Position numbers and translations under genes: made by a program
Source of the DNA: a virus
Virus record (IMG/VR): IMGVR_UViG_3300039412_000015
Span: 1-29,377 of that record
DNA: 29,377 nucleotides
Strand: one strand, 5' to 3'
In this document: piece after piece, positions 6,483-13,892 of the stretch
Numbering within the stretch: position 1 is the first letter of the stretch
Layout of the letters: each line of letters starts with the position of its first letter
Notes under the pieces: model-generated
What the model was told of the DNA's origin: nothing
The model's database searches: none
What the model saw: the letters and a program-made list of their open reading frames with translations, nothing else

Positions 6483-6929
6483 TTACTCGCAAAGTTTAGT
6501 TACTTCATTTACATTATGAGTCCATTTCATTTTATCATCTATCGAAATCATAAAAGTGGGGATACTTCTTATGCCATATTGCGCTGCAATTTGCGGGCAT
6601 TCATCAATATCTATGATTTCTACCCTCAGACCGAGGGATATGGCTTTTAATAGGGCTGGCTTCGCTTCCTGACAGGGCTTGCACCACTTGGCAGTAAAGG
6701 CCAAAACCTTAACCGGAGCGCAACAGGGAGGCCGTGGCGCATCCGGTTTCTTGGGTTTACAGGGTCCAGGACATGGACAAGGTGGTTTTACGGGTTCAGG
6801 GACCGGAACAACCACCGGAGCGGGTGGTTGAACAGGAGTTGGTTGTTTGGGGCAAGCATAAATGCTTAAAACAACAACGCCAATTATAATTAATACAATT
6901 ATCAAAATACCTTTATTTTTCTTCGTCAT
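6483..6929 (-). CDS. Membrane- or lipid-anchored thioredoxin with Pro/Cys-rich stalk, 148 aa
   Basis: Three parts (numbering from M at 6929). Residues 1-26 are a Lys-rich start and a hydrophobic helix (ILIIVLIIIGVVVLSIYAC); Cys26 sits in a weak lipobox-like IYAC. Residues 27-72 are a Pro/Val stalk that becomes Cys-rich (PPCPCPGPC, later PPCCAP). Residues 73-148 are a thioredoxin fold: VLAFTAKWCKPC with the redox pair at 83 and 86, an IIDIDECPQIAAQYGI segment and cis-Pro in SIPTF. The catalytic domain should lie outside the inner membrane. ATG 6929 is preferred over ATG 6938 because AAAAGG stands nine bases before it. It may reduce or exchange disulfides in envelope proteins, possibly those of the neighbouring C1 peptidase. 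Confidence 0.85.
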   Translation of the reverse strand: MTKKNKGILIIVLIIIGVVVLSIYACPKQPTPVQPPAPVVVPVPEPVKPPCPCPGPCKPKKPDAPRPPCCAPVKVLAFTAKWCKPCQEAKPALLKAISLGLRVEIIDIDECPQIAAQYGIRSIPTFMISIDDKMKWTHNVNEVTKLCE

Positions 6930-7266
6930 GTTTTTCATCCTTTTCTTCTAATAGAGATTTTAGTGAAACAATGCCCATCTTCTCGCATATTCTCTCAAGC
7001 AGATGGGTTTGTGCATCCAGAGACTTAGCATTAACTGCTGCTGATATTTCCATTCCATCTAAAAATGTATTGAATCTATCTACTACTCGATTGCCCAAGC
7101 GATATCCTATCCATCCTATCGCAAGGATAAGTACAAAAAAAGCTACAAAAACGAATACTGCAAAAAACAGCATAGGACCGATCTTGTCTGCGAGGGTAGC
7201 CCATGCCGCTGGATCAGTTGCCCCGCGACTTATATTCTCTTCTGCAAAAAGAATTAGAGAATACAT
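6913..7266 (-). CDS. Small membrane protein with charged C-terminal helix, 117 aa (holin-like candidate)
   Basis: The protein has a short polar N-terminus, one long hydrophobic segment at residues about 32-56 (MLFFAVFVFVAFFVLILAIGWIG), then an amphipathic helix and a strongly charged tail (LLEEKDEKHDEEK). Only one membrane helix is clear. The size, the membrane helix and the charged tail fit the loose pattern of phage holins or antiholins, but no family motif is seen. The start follows the stop of the 76-aa gene by three bases, with GAAGG a little upstream, and the end overlaps the thioredoxin start. Confidence 0.65.
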   Translation of the reverse strand: MYSLILFAEENISRGATDPAAWATLADKIGPMLFFAVFVFVAFFVLILAIGWIGYRLGNRVVDRFNTFLDGMEISAAVNAKSLDAQTHLLERICEKMGIVSLKSLLEEKDEKHDEEK

Positions 7267-7269
7267 AGT

Positions 7270-7500
7270 TTACTTTACCTTCGCTGACGTTCCTGTTCCG
7301 GTAGTAGTTGTTGAAGTTGTAGCAGTTGCCTTGGTAAGCAATGCAGTTACAAATTTATAAAGAGCGGCAGGAGAAGCAATAACCGTCTTAGCAACTGCTG
7401 TAGCTACGGCATCACCAGCGGCAATACGCTCTTGATAATATGCCAAAAACAAACCACTAGCAAAAACTCCAATAATTAGTCTAACCCAAATAGGTAACAT
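7270..7500 (-). CDS. Small membrane protein with Thr-rich tail, 76 aa (holin-like candidate)
   Basis: MLPIWVRLIIGVFASGLFLAYY makes one membrane helix at the very N-terminus. A second, weaker hydrophobic helix covers about 33-55 (AVATAVAKTVIASPAALY), and the protein ends in a Thr-rich, Lys-tipped tail (TTSTTTTGTGTSAKVK). GAGG five bases before ATG 7500 is a good ribosome site. Small size, one or two helices and a basic tail are typical of holins, but the family is not recognised. It lies between the C1 peptidase and the 117-aa membrane protein. An alternative is a scaffold for the membrane thioredoxin or peptidase. Confidence 0.65.
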   Translation of the reverse strand: MLPIWVRLIIGVFASGLFLAYYQERIAAGDAVATAVAKTVIASPAALYKFVTALLTKATATTSTTTTGTGTSAKVK

Positions 7501-7507
7501 AAGAACC

Positions 7508-8266
7508 TCACTTTGAATAAGTAACTTGTCTCACAACATAAGCTTCACTAGGAACTTTATGACTTCCACTTACCAACATATCTTGTCCAGCACCCCAAGT
7601 ACCCGGAAGCCAAGGGCAAATTTCCGTGCCTTTGTATTGTAACTCTTCCATGTTCATCGCATGACTTAACCAATCGTATGCGATATAAATTGCATCTCCA
7701 GATAGCAACGCCGTTACGCATTCTGCCCACATATCTTTTGCGCCAAGATCAAATCTTTCTAATGGCACAACATCAAGAGACTTAGCTGCCCAGCCTGGAA
7801 TGAATGTCTTAGGGTCAAGGTCATATAGAGGAACCATTGACCGTGGAGCTACTCCATGCGTTGCAATGTAAGCAAGAGCGTCGTCCAATGCTCCGCCTTG
7901 ATCTTTAAAGTTATAAGTACCAGCAATTGATTCGGGAGCTAATTGATGATACGGAAGATTTTCCTTAGCTCTAACACACTCAATATGTTGCGCCAAAGAA
8001 AACGCCCAACACAGTGGATGGTTCCCCTGATTTTGCAATACTGGATTAAAACTCTCGTACCTTTGCCGAATGAACTTACCCTTCATTGCTTCCATTCTGG
8101 CCGGCCATTCCGATTCGGGAATTAACTGTATTATATCAGCATAAGGCCGAACGCCTTCTAATTGACCAAGAATACTATTACGTGGCAATGCCCCGCATAA
8201 CCCTGGCGTATTTAAGGCTGCTCTTGCATATTGCTCCCAATTTCCGTCGTGAATATGGATGGTCAT
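7508..8266 (-). CDS. Papain-like C1 family cysteine peptidase, 252 aa
   Basis: Residues 78-90 read LQNQGNHPLCWAFS. This is the papain active-site box, with the oxyanion Gln at 80 and the nucleophile Cys at 86, six apart as in papain. Downstream come LAPESIAG, a GGALDDALAYIATHGV segment (the family's GG...A..Y....G) and a SHAMNM stretch with His202 as the general base. The usual NSWG box with the third catalytic residue Asn is not seen; the segment around 216-226 reads ICPWLPGTWGAG. There is no signal peptide or obvious propeptide. ATG 8266 overlaps the preceding gene. It could cleave peptide bonds in host envelope or virion proteins. With no other lysis enzyme visible, a lysis role is possible. 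Confidence 0.85.
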   Translation of the reverse strand: MTIHIHDGNWEQYARAALNTPGLCGALPRNSILGQLEGVRPYADIIQLIPESEWPARMEAMKGKFIRQRYESFNPVLQNQGNHPLCWAFSLAQHIECVRAKENLPYHQLAPESIAGTYNFKDQGGALDDALAYIATHGVAPRSMVPLYDLDPKTFIPGWAAKSLDVVPLERFDLGAKDMWAECVTALLSGDAIYIAYDWLSHAMNMEELQYKGTEICPWLPGTWGAGQDMLVSGSHKVPSEAYVVRQVTYSK

Positions 8267-8679
8267 TTCAATTTCCCCAAAGCCGTCTTTTCATCAACAG
8301 GAAGCGGGATAGCTGTTACACTTAGTCGGCGTTTGTAAACAAGTGCTGGCAATTTCACTTTCTTAGCAGCTTCTAAGTAAGACACCAAATCTTGCGGAGG
8401 CTTCTTATCCCGATCAACAATGTCTTTATCAAAGCAACCTAGATAAGAGCCTCCAGATTTTTGTATCTCTTGCGGAAATGTCACTGAATCCATCAATGCA
8501 ACTTGACTTGCTGGTAAAGTAGATCGAATAGCCGTCTCTTCAATAATTGCCACAGTTGCCGGCCCATGCACAGTCCAATTCAATGGATCAAGCCAATCGG
8601 GAATTACAACATTACCGCCTTGTAATAGTAATCCAATTCCGATTAGTAATATAGCAATTGGTATGCGAACATCTTTCAT
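8263..8679 (-). CDS. N-terminally anchored envelope protein of unknown fold, 138 aa
   Basis: Residues about 5-22 (RIPIAILLIGIGLLLQGG) are a membrane anchor or uncleaved signal; the remaining 115 residues would face out of the cytoplasm. That part alternates beta strands and helices: ATVAIIEETAIRSTLP, a SGGSYLGCFDKD loop with the only Cys, and KLPALVYKRRLSVTAIPLP. The LPALV turn is reminiscent of the cis-Pro of thioredoxin folds, but there is no CxxC, so I do not assign it. AAGG precedes ATG 8679, and both ends overlap neighbours by four bases. It lies directly upstream of the C1 peptidase and might tether, inhibit or present it. Confidence 0.65.
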   Translation of the reverse strand: MKDVRIPIAILLIGIGLLLQGGNVVIPDWLDPLNWTVHGPATVAIIEETAIRSTLPASQVALMDSVTFPQEIQKSGGSYLGCFDKDIVDRDKKPPQDLVSYLEAAKKVKLPALVYKRRLSVTAIPLPVDEKTALGKLK

Positions 8680-8933
8680 GCCGGCACCTTAGACATTAAT
8701 GTCCAAACTTCCGCAACTTTCGCGGCTAATTCCGCGTTCTTGTTTTTCCAAGCGATGTTAGTAAGTGTTACGCAAGCTGCCGAGGCATCCGTCAAATCTT
8801 GATTGACGGTAGTTGTAGTGGTAGTTGTAGTGGTTGTGGTAGAAGTTTCAGTCTTGAAATAGTTTATATAAATAAGATAACCCAACCACACAACCCCGAT
8901 TCCAATTAGCCCAATCGAAACATAACTTAACAT
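8676..8933 (-). CDS. Membrane protein with poly-Thr linker, 85 aa
   Basis: The first 27 residues (VSIGLIGIGVVWLGYLIYINYF) form a membrane helix. Next comes KTETS and an uninterrupted run of eleven Thr, followed by an alpha-helical domain (NQDLTDASAACVTLTNIAWKNKNAELAAKVAEVW). The Thr run is encoded partly by a 12-bp tandem repeat. An outstanding ribosome site (AAAGGAGAG) precedes ATG 8933. The layout, anchor plus flexible linker plus small helical head, would let the head reach away from the membrane. No family recognised. Confidence 0.7.
   Translation of the reverse strand: MLSYVSIGLIGIGVVWLGYLIYINYFKTETSTTTTTTTTTTTVNQDLTDASAACVTLTNIAWKNKNAELAAKVAEVWTLMSKVPA
8809..8832. repeat. 12-bp perfect tandem repeat encoding part of a Thr run
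   Basis: GTAGTTGTAGTG occurs twice in a row (8809-8820 and 8821-8832) and is followed by a diverged third unit. On the minus strand it encodes Thr codons of the linker in the 85-aa membrane protein. Slippage here would lengthen or shorten the linker by four residues per unit without breaking the frame. Confidence 0.85.
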
Positions 8934-8945
8934 TCGTTCTCTCCT

Positions 8946-9044
8946 TTAATCTAAATCGTGTGGTGTTGAGGTATAAACTGCCCAAACAATTGTCAAAAAT
9001 ACCCCAACTGAAATACCGCTAATGAATACAACAAAACTAATCAT
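8946..9044 (-). CDS. Membrane microprotein, 32 aa
   Basis: ATG 9044 begins one base after the stop of the 58-aa gene, and TAA 8948-8946 lies directly before the strong ribosome site of the next gene. The product MISFVVFISGISVGVFLTIV... is almost all one membrane helix (residues 2-24) ending in a short polar tail (TSTPHDLD). An AGG six bases upstream can serve as a ribosome site, and re-initiation from the preceding stop is likely. Tiny one-helix proteins are frequent in phage lysis cassettes. No family recognised. Confidence 0.6.
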   Translation of the reverse strand: MISFVVFISGISVGVFLTIVWAVYTSTPHDLD

Positions 9045-9045
9045 T

Positions 9046-9222
9046 TTATACCTGTTCACCTTCTCTTAAAATGTGATGAATTTTAGGGGGGTCTCGTGGC
9101 TGAATTAATCTCCCTCTAGGTTGCAAGCATCCCCTAGAATGTAATACCACTATAGCCAGAATAAGGAATGTCAGGCACCACCAGATTGTCGTTGGTATAG
9201 CACCTAAAAGTGTTTTAAGCAT
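9046..9222 (-). CDS. Single-helix membrane protein, 58 aa, first gene of the central cassette
   Basis: Begins at ATG 9222 and ends at TAA 9048-9046. Residues about 9-28 (IPTTIWWCLTFLILAIVVLH) form a membrane helix; the rest is Pro/Arg-rich (QPRGRLIQPRDPPKIHHILRE). The ATG falls about seven bases past the -10 box of the promoter at 9229-9256, so the mRNA from that promoter may be leaderless. AGGAG at 9235-9239, 12 bases upstream, lies inside the promoter spacer and could act only in read-through mRNA. Topology fits a small spanin- or holin-like protein, with no motif to decide. Confidence 0.65.
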   Translation of the reverse strand: MLKTLLGAIPTTIWWCLTFLILAIVVLHSRGCLQPRGRLIQPRDPPKIHHILREGEQV

Positions 9223-9228
9223 AATTGT

Positions 9229-9256
9229 AGTATACTCCTAAAAAAGTATTTGTCAA
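9229..9256 (-). promoter_or_regulatory. Consensus sigma70-type promoter of the central cassette
   Basis: On the minus strand, TTGACA (9256-9251), a 16-bp spacer and TATACT (9234-9229). This is 6/6 and 5/6 against the consensus. It starts three bases beyond the stop of the 1543-aa gene and points into the cassette that ends at the terminator 6221-6251. The predicted start point is at or next to the A of ATG 9222. It is the only strong promoter I find in non-coding sequence in the window. Confidence 0.8.
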
Positions 9257-9258
9257 GT

Positions 9259-12200
9259 CTATTCTTCGCGTAATTCATTAACCCTTTCAGGGGTATATTG
9301 TTCTCTGAATTTAGTAGCTATTTTAAGGCGATTTTCTTTTGCTTTATCATAAGCATCTAACTGTTCTTTATTCAAAGTCTGTTTAAATTGATACTCAAGT
9401 TTCTTATTGTCTAAGAAAGTCTTGTGTGGATATTGCTGAAAATATTTAAAAATAGCTGGAGTTTCTTTTATTTTCACTAATTCCTTCATTGCTTTATCGG
9501 CACGTTCAGTATCATCCTGTCTCAGAGCGTGGGTTAATTCAGTATAATCCCCTTCAGCGGTAGGAGGTTTAGGTGGCAACTTAACACCCGTTTTGCTTTC
9601 GTAATGCTTTCTAAATTCATCAGCTAAAGCATATATGCGCTGTTCATGCAATGGAGCGGTATCAACCTTAATGCCGCCAGTTGCAAATAATTGCCTCTCC
9701 ATTTGGCCTGGATAATCTTCTATTGGCTTTCCGCCTATAATAGATTTTCCAGCAGAGACAATTGCTTTGCCCGGTATAGGAGCCGGTATTAATCCCTGTC
9801 CTGTAGCTTTAATTGCATCCCAATCCGATCCTCCTTTACTAAGTTCTCTTAAACCAGTCATACCAGATCGAAGCAATGGTCCTTCTTTGAAACTAGCAAC
9901 CTCATCAGCGGCCCCTAGTAATGTTTTCTTTCTCTGAAGCACTTGAATAAATTGGTTAGTCAGTTCAGCGGTTATCGCTAATGGATTCAAAAATACTCCG
10001 CCTTGTCCAAATGGATTAGGGACAAATGCACTTATCTTGGAGCCGATACCTTCCTCCTCATTTTCCCATGTAGGTTTACCGCGAGTAGCAAAGTTAATAA
10101 GTTGACTTCCCGCGAATATTGCTGCTATAGAAGTTAACGTAGACCTTGTGAGTTGGTTCATTACAAACCGTCCAGCCAAGGCTTGCTTTGCTGTTTCTCC
10201 TAATCCAGCAGCAGATTTCCACTCAGACCTCAATAGACCCTCTTCCCACTCTGGCGCAAGGGCTATCAATCTAGCAATGTCTTTTCCGGTAGCGCTTTTA
10301 ATCCATCCCTGAGAACCCAAGTTGCCATATCGGGTGTTAACTTCTGTAACAGTTCGTCTGGCGATTTCCCGGTCACTTAATTCCGGCAACATCGCTTTGT
10401 TTTTATCAAAGAGAATATCTGCTGAAGTTGCCATTTGACCACGAATTAATTGCTCAAATACAAACTTATTATACCTTCCAGCAGTTTGCTTTATTCCGGG
10501 GAATATATCCAGAAAAGCGGGGGTAATGTTATCGGAAAGTCTACCGAGATTACAGCCCTCTTCAAGCATTAAATTTTGTTTCTGGCGTTTGTACTGTAAG
10601 TCCTTGATGTACTCTTTAGGTATTTCTCCATTGTAAGCCATACGCTGTAATTCAGCATCAGTATTATCTAATAAATCAAGCCCTTTTTTATAAAACGCCT
10701 CCCCTTTAATACTTTCTGTAGGATGAAAGAAAGTTCCATAATACGCAGTACGAAGCGGGTGGAATGGGCTAAACAACATCAATCCATGCTTAATCGTACC
10801 CTGTGCTGCAAGTAATGCTCGCCCAATAGGATTGCTCCTAACCCAACTTGGGTTAAGCAAGGCGGAATATATTGGACTATATCCTTCATGTACAGCAGAC
10901 ATCCCACTTCCTAACTTCATAGTGACATATCCAGGAGGTGCAACCGTATCGCTTACTACTTCTTTACCCTCCGCATTCTTTTTAGTCTTAATCTGTAAAT
11001 CGGTTATCAACGGCCTCTCAACGCCTTCTGGAGTAGTGGAACCAATAATAGATCGACCGGCCTCTATAAATTCCTTTTGAGTCTCCATGCGAATGCCTTT
11101 GCGCATTCTGGCTTCAAACAAATCTAAAGCACTTTCAGTCTTAAATTTCATATCATTAATAACAGCGTCTACTAATGAATCGTATGTACGTTGGTGAGTA
11201 AAGGATCGACCAGAGCCATATCCCTTCTCAGAGAATAATAAATTTAATTCTGGCTTTACTTCCCATTCTCTAGGAAAATAATTTTTACGATAGTCAACGT
11301 CAAAACCTTTCTCTTTTTCTGTATATTGTCTATCTTCCAATCTATTGCGCATTATATCGTAGGATTTAGCTAGTTTATCGGAGTGGTCTATAGCATATTG
11401 GATTTGTTCAATATATTTTGAATTTGGTTTTGCAGCCTTAAGTTTTACTAAATCTGCTTTAAGCTGCTCGACATCGCCACCTCTATCTCCATACCACTTC
11501 ATCGCCCAATCTTCAGGCGTATCATGCGCTTTTAAATTTTTATTTCCAATGTCCCTTGCAAGCTGATGCTCGGCTTCATTGCGATAACGCCTTCCCTCAA
11601 TTTTTGGTATATTGTCAGAAGCATCCTTAGCAATAGAAAGTGCTTGCTTAGGTTTGAGTGTTCGTAATTGATTACCTATCTTTAATCGTACATCTTCTAA
11701 TTTTTCTGCAATAGGTTCAATAGGAACCGCCGCCTCTTCAGATTTTATAAATCCTTTCTTTTTTGCGTATTCAGTAATCGGTTCCGGTAATTTTTCTTTC
11801 TGCTGAACTGCTTCAGATGTAGGCCACGATACTTCTTTCTTGCCAGCCATTACATCTTGTTCATTAATAAATTGTCCTTTATAAGTCCACCCAGTTTCTT
11901 TTACATCATCAGCAGAGTATCCAACTTTTTTCGCTTCTTCTAAAGCATCAGGATGATGCTGCTGATTGCCAGCCTCAAAGACTTTATCATCTGACATCTT
12001 AACCGCTGGCCGACTTGTCTCTTTAAAATCTTTTGTAAACTCTTCTTCGCTAGTAGGAGGAGGCGCATTGCGTACATCACCTTCGCCCTTTTCGGCCCAT
12101 CCCCACTCAAGTTTATTAGCTTCTTTATGAGCAGACTCATAGTCCATTCCTTTAGTGCGCATTAGGTGCTCTTCTGACGCTTCGTGTGCAGCCCATTTGG

Positions 12201-13890
12201 GTAGTTCTTCAGGCGGAACGTAATCCGCTACCCAGAGTTCATTATCTTTGGGGCCTTTGCCATTCTTGAAAAGTTCCTTCCACCAAGGAGCATTGCCACC
12301 ACTAATAAAATCTTCTGCACCCTTTTTATCAACTAATGCCCTATTAACATCTATGGCATTAACGGCTATAACCTTCTTTCCATTTACATCGCCTAAATAT
12401 TCACCCTTAACTTCCGGCTTATCTCCTTCTGCGGGATAGAGAACTTCTGTTTTTTCTCCAGTTGGAGGTTTTAGCTTTAATGCCTGAGACTTAATAGTAT
12501 CAGTTAATTCCTTGGAAACATTCAGAGATTTTGATATATCTTCGGCCTTTTCAGAGGGAACCGTTGTAGTCTCTTGCGGAGCCTTCTGGGGTACAGGAAC
12601 TTCTGCTGGCTGCTGGGCCTTATATTCAGCCGCCGCCTTCTGGAGAGCCACTGTGCGATTCTCAGCGTTATTCTTACCTTCTACCTTCAACTCCCAATCA
12701 TCGGCTTGAGTACGAGATGGTTTAACCCCTCTTTCGGCTGCATCAACTATGGCCTTTTGGGTGTCAGTTAATTCCGGCTTTAGCTGACCAATCTTGCCCG
12801 CTCCTTCCGCTACGGCACCGGGTAAGGCTAGCGCGGCCATAGTTGGAATAGATTTTAAATATGTATTAGCTGCATTTTTTGCGATCTGTTTAAACTCCGG
12901 GGTTTTTCCTTGAGCGAAATCTTCGATAGCTTCATTAGTGGCCTCTGCTCCGGCTATAGCGGAAGGACCACGAACAAGCGCAGTCTTGGCGTATCGAGAA
13001 ACAAAATTTTCAGCAAGCTCACTTCCGAGGGCCTCTTGCGTCATACCTTTAGGTAACATCTTCTCCGGCAACCCCCTGAAGATTGCTCCTGTAACAACCC
13101 CACTTAATGCTGCTGCTGCTTTAGCTGTATTGGGGGACACCCCTTTTTCTAATAAATCATCGTACGTTTTACCGGCAGCAGGAACACCAAAAGCTAACAT
13201 TGGACCCATACCAATTGCTGCCTCCATTTGAGGAGCCGCCTGAGCCACTTCAACTCCTATTCTTCTGGGACTATACCAAGGAGCATCAGGATTTGTAAGC
13301 GGATCAGCCTTACTCCATGCAGCGTCTACATTCTTTTCAAACTTGCGCATATCTTCCGGCTCTTGAGCAACGCCTGTTTTTTCAGCAAATAATTCCGCAA
13401 AATCGGTAGCTGCGTTAAACATTCCTACAGCCATTGCTTTAGGGGCACCCATTTTTTGGGATGTTTTTTTGTGGCCGGCATATTCGTGAATAGCCTGAAG
13501 AAATTCCTCTCTATTTTCAGGAGGAACACCACCGGCAGCAGCCATAGAAAGAACTTTATTATACGGATAGTCAGTGAGTTTATCAGCCGCTTTATATGCC
13601 TGAGTATTATACTTTTCAGGATTAGCCAACTTCCTGAAAGGGAGAGATTGACTAGCTACATTTTCAAAGTCGTTAACCAAATGGTCAGGCGGTTGTTGGG
13701 GCGACCCCTGTTCTCCCGCTTTACTCCGTAACATCTGTAGCATTTCCATGCCGCCGCGATGCGAGGCTTCTTGTTCCGGGTTCACTTGAGGAAGCTGTTG
13801 ATCTTGCAGGGCGGGAGCAGCCTGATCTGATCCGGCCCTCCTTTTCCACACTTCTTCAAATTGACTAATTAAATCCGTGGAATCATCCAT
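9259..13890 (-). CDS. Very large internal virion / DNA-ejection protein candidate, 1543 aa
   Basis: Last gene of the virion operon and by far the largest. The N-terminal 120 residues are Gln/Pro-rich and disordered. Ala/Gly-rich helices follow, including AMAVGMFNAATDFAEL and AAAALSGVVTGAIF, then a Lys/Glu-rich middle. A segment near residue 570 reads WAAHEASEEHL, followed by YESAHKEAN; this HE...AH pattern recurs in large phage polyvalent proteins. The C-terminal 500 residues are better ordered, with FSPFHPLRTAYYG and a hydrophobic helix near 1257 (TSIAAIFAGSQLINF). Size, place after the fibre genes and low-complexity start fit podovirus ejection proteins (T7 gp16-like role, not sequence). 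No lytic transglycosylase motif was found. ATG 13890 follows the previous stop by two bases. Confidence 0.75.
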   Translation of the reverse strand: MDDSTDLISQFEEVWKRRAGSDQAAPALQDQQLPQVNPEQEASHRGGMEMLQMLRSKAGEQGSPQQPPDHLVNDFENVASQSLPFRKLANPEKYNTQAYKAADKLTDYPYNKVLSMAAAGGVPPENREEFLQAIHEYAGHKKTSQKMGAPKAMAVGMFNAATDFAELFAEKTGVAQEPEDMRKFEKNVDAAWSKADPLTNPDAPWYSPRRIGVEVAQAAPQMEAAIGMGPMLAFGVPAAGKTYDDLLEKGVSPNTAKAAAALSGVVTGAIFRGLPEKMLPKGMTQEALGSELAENFVSRYAKTALVRGPSAIAGAEATNEAIEDFAQGKTPEFKQIAKNAANTYLKSIPTMAALALPGAVAEGAGKIGQLKPELTDTQKAIVDAAERGVKPSRTQADDWELKVEGKNNAENRTVALQKAAAEYKAQQPAEVPVPQKAPQETTTVPSEKAEDISKSLNVSKELTDTIKSQALKLKPPTGEKTEVLYPAEGDKPEVKGEYLGDVNGKKVIAVNAIDVNRALVDKKGAEDFISGGNAPWWKELFKNGKGPKDNELWVADYVPPEELPKWAAHEASEEHLMRTKGMDYESAHKEANKLEWGWAEKGEGDVRNAPPPTSEEEFTKDFKETSRPAVKMSDDKVFEAGNQQHHPDALEEAKKVGYSADDVKETGWTYKGQFINEQDVMAGKKEVSWPTSEAVQQKEKLPEPITEYAKKKGFIKSEEAAVPIEPIAEKLEDVRLKIGNQLRTLKPKQALSIAKDASDNIPKIEGRRYRNEAEHQLARDIGNKNLKAHDTPEDWAMKWYGDRGGDVEQLKADLVKLKAAKPNSKYIEQIQYAIDHSDKLAKSYDIMRNRLEDRQYTEKEKGFDVDYRKNYFPREWEVKPELNLLFSEKGYGSGRSFTHQRTYDSLVDAVINDMKFKTESALDLFEARMRKGIRMETQKEFIEAGRSIIGSTTPEGVERPLITDLQIKTKKNAEGKEVVSDTVAPPGYVTMKLGSGMSAVHEGYSPIYSALLNPSWVRSNPIGRALLAAQGTIKHGLMLFSPFHPLRTAYYGTFFHPTESIKGEAFYKKGLDLLDNTDAELQRMAYNGEIPKEYIKDLQYKRQKQNLMLEEGCNLGRLSDNITPAFLDIFPGIKQTAGRYNKFVFEQLIRGQMATSADILFDKNKAMLPELSDREIARRTVTEVNTRYGNLGSQGWIKSATGKDIARLIALAPEWEEGLLRSEWKSAAGLGETAKQALAGRFVMNQLTRSTLTSIAAIFAGSQLINFATRGKPTWENEEEGIGSKISAFVPNPFGQGGVFLNPLAITAELTNQFIQVLQRKKTLLGAADEVASFKEGPLLRSGMTGLRELSKGGSDWDAIKATGQGLIPAPIPGKAIVSAGKSIIGGKPIEDYPGQMERQLFATGGIKVDTAPLHEQRIYALADEFRKHYESKTGVKLPPKPPTAEGDYTELTHALRQDDTERADKAMKELVKIKETPAIFKYFQQYPHKTFLDNKKLEYQFKQTLNKEQLDAYDKAKENRLKIATKFREQYTPERVNELREE

Positions 13891-13892
13891 TA

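Noticed and set aside
9114-9137. TCTAGG / CCTAGA inverted repeat in the region before the 85-aa gene
   Set aside because: Only six base pairs with a 12-nt loop, no T run on either side, and inside the 58-aa coding frame; not a terminator.
10832-13731. Several plus-strand open frames of 60-97 codons opposite the 1543-aa gene
   Set aside because: Antisense shadows of a long biased reading frame, without ribosome sites or operon partners.
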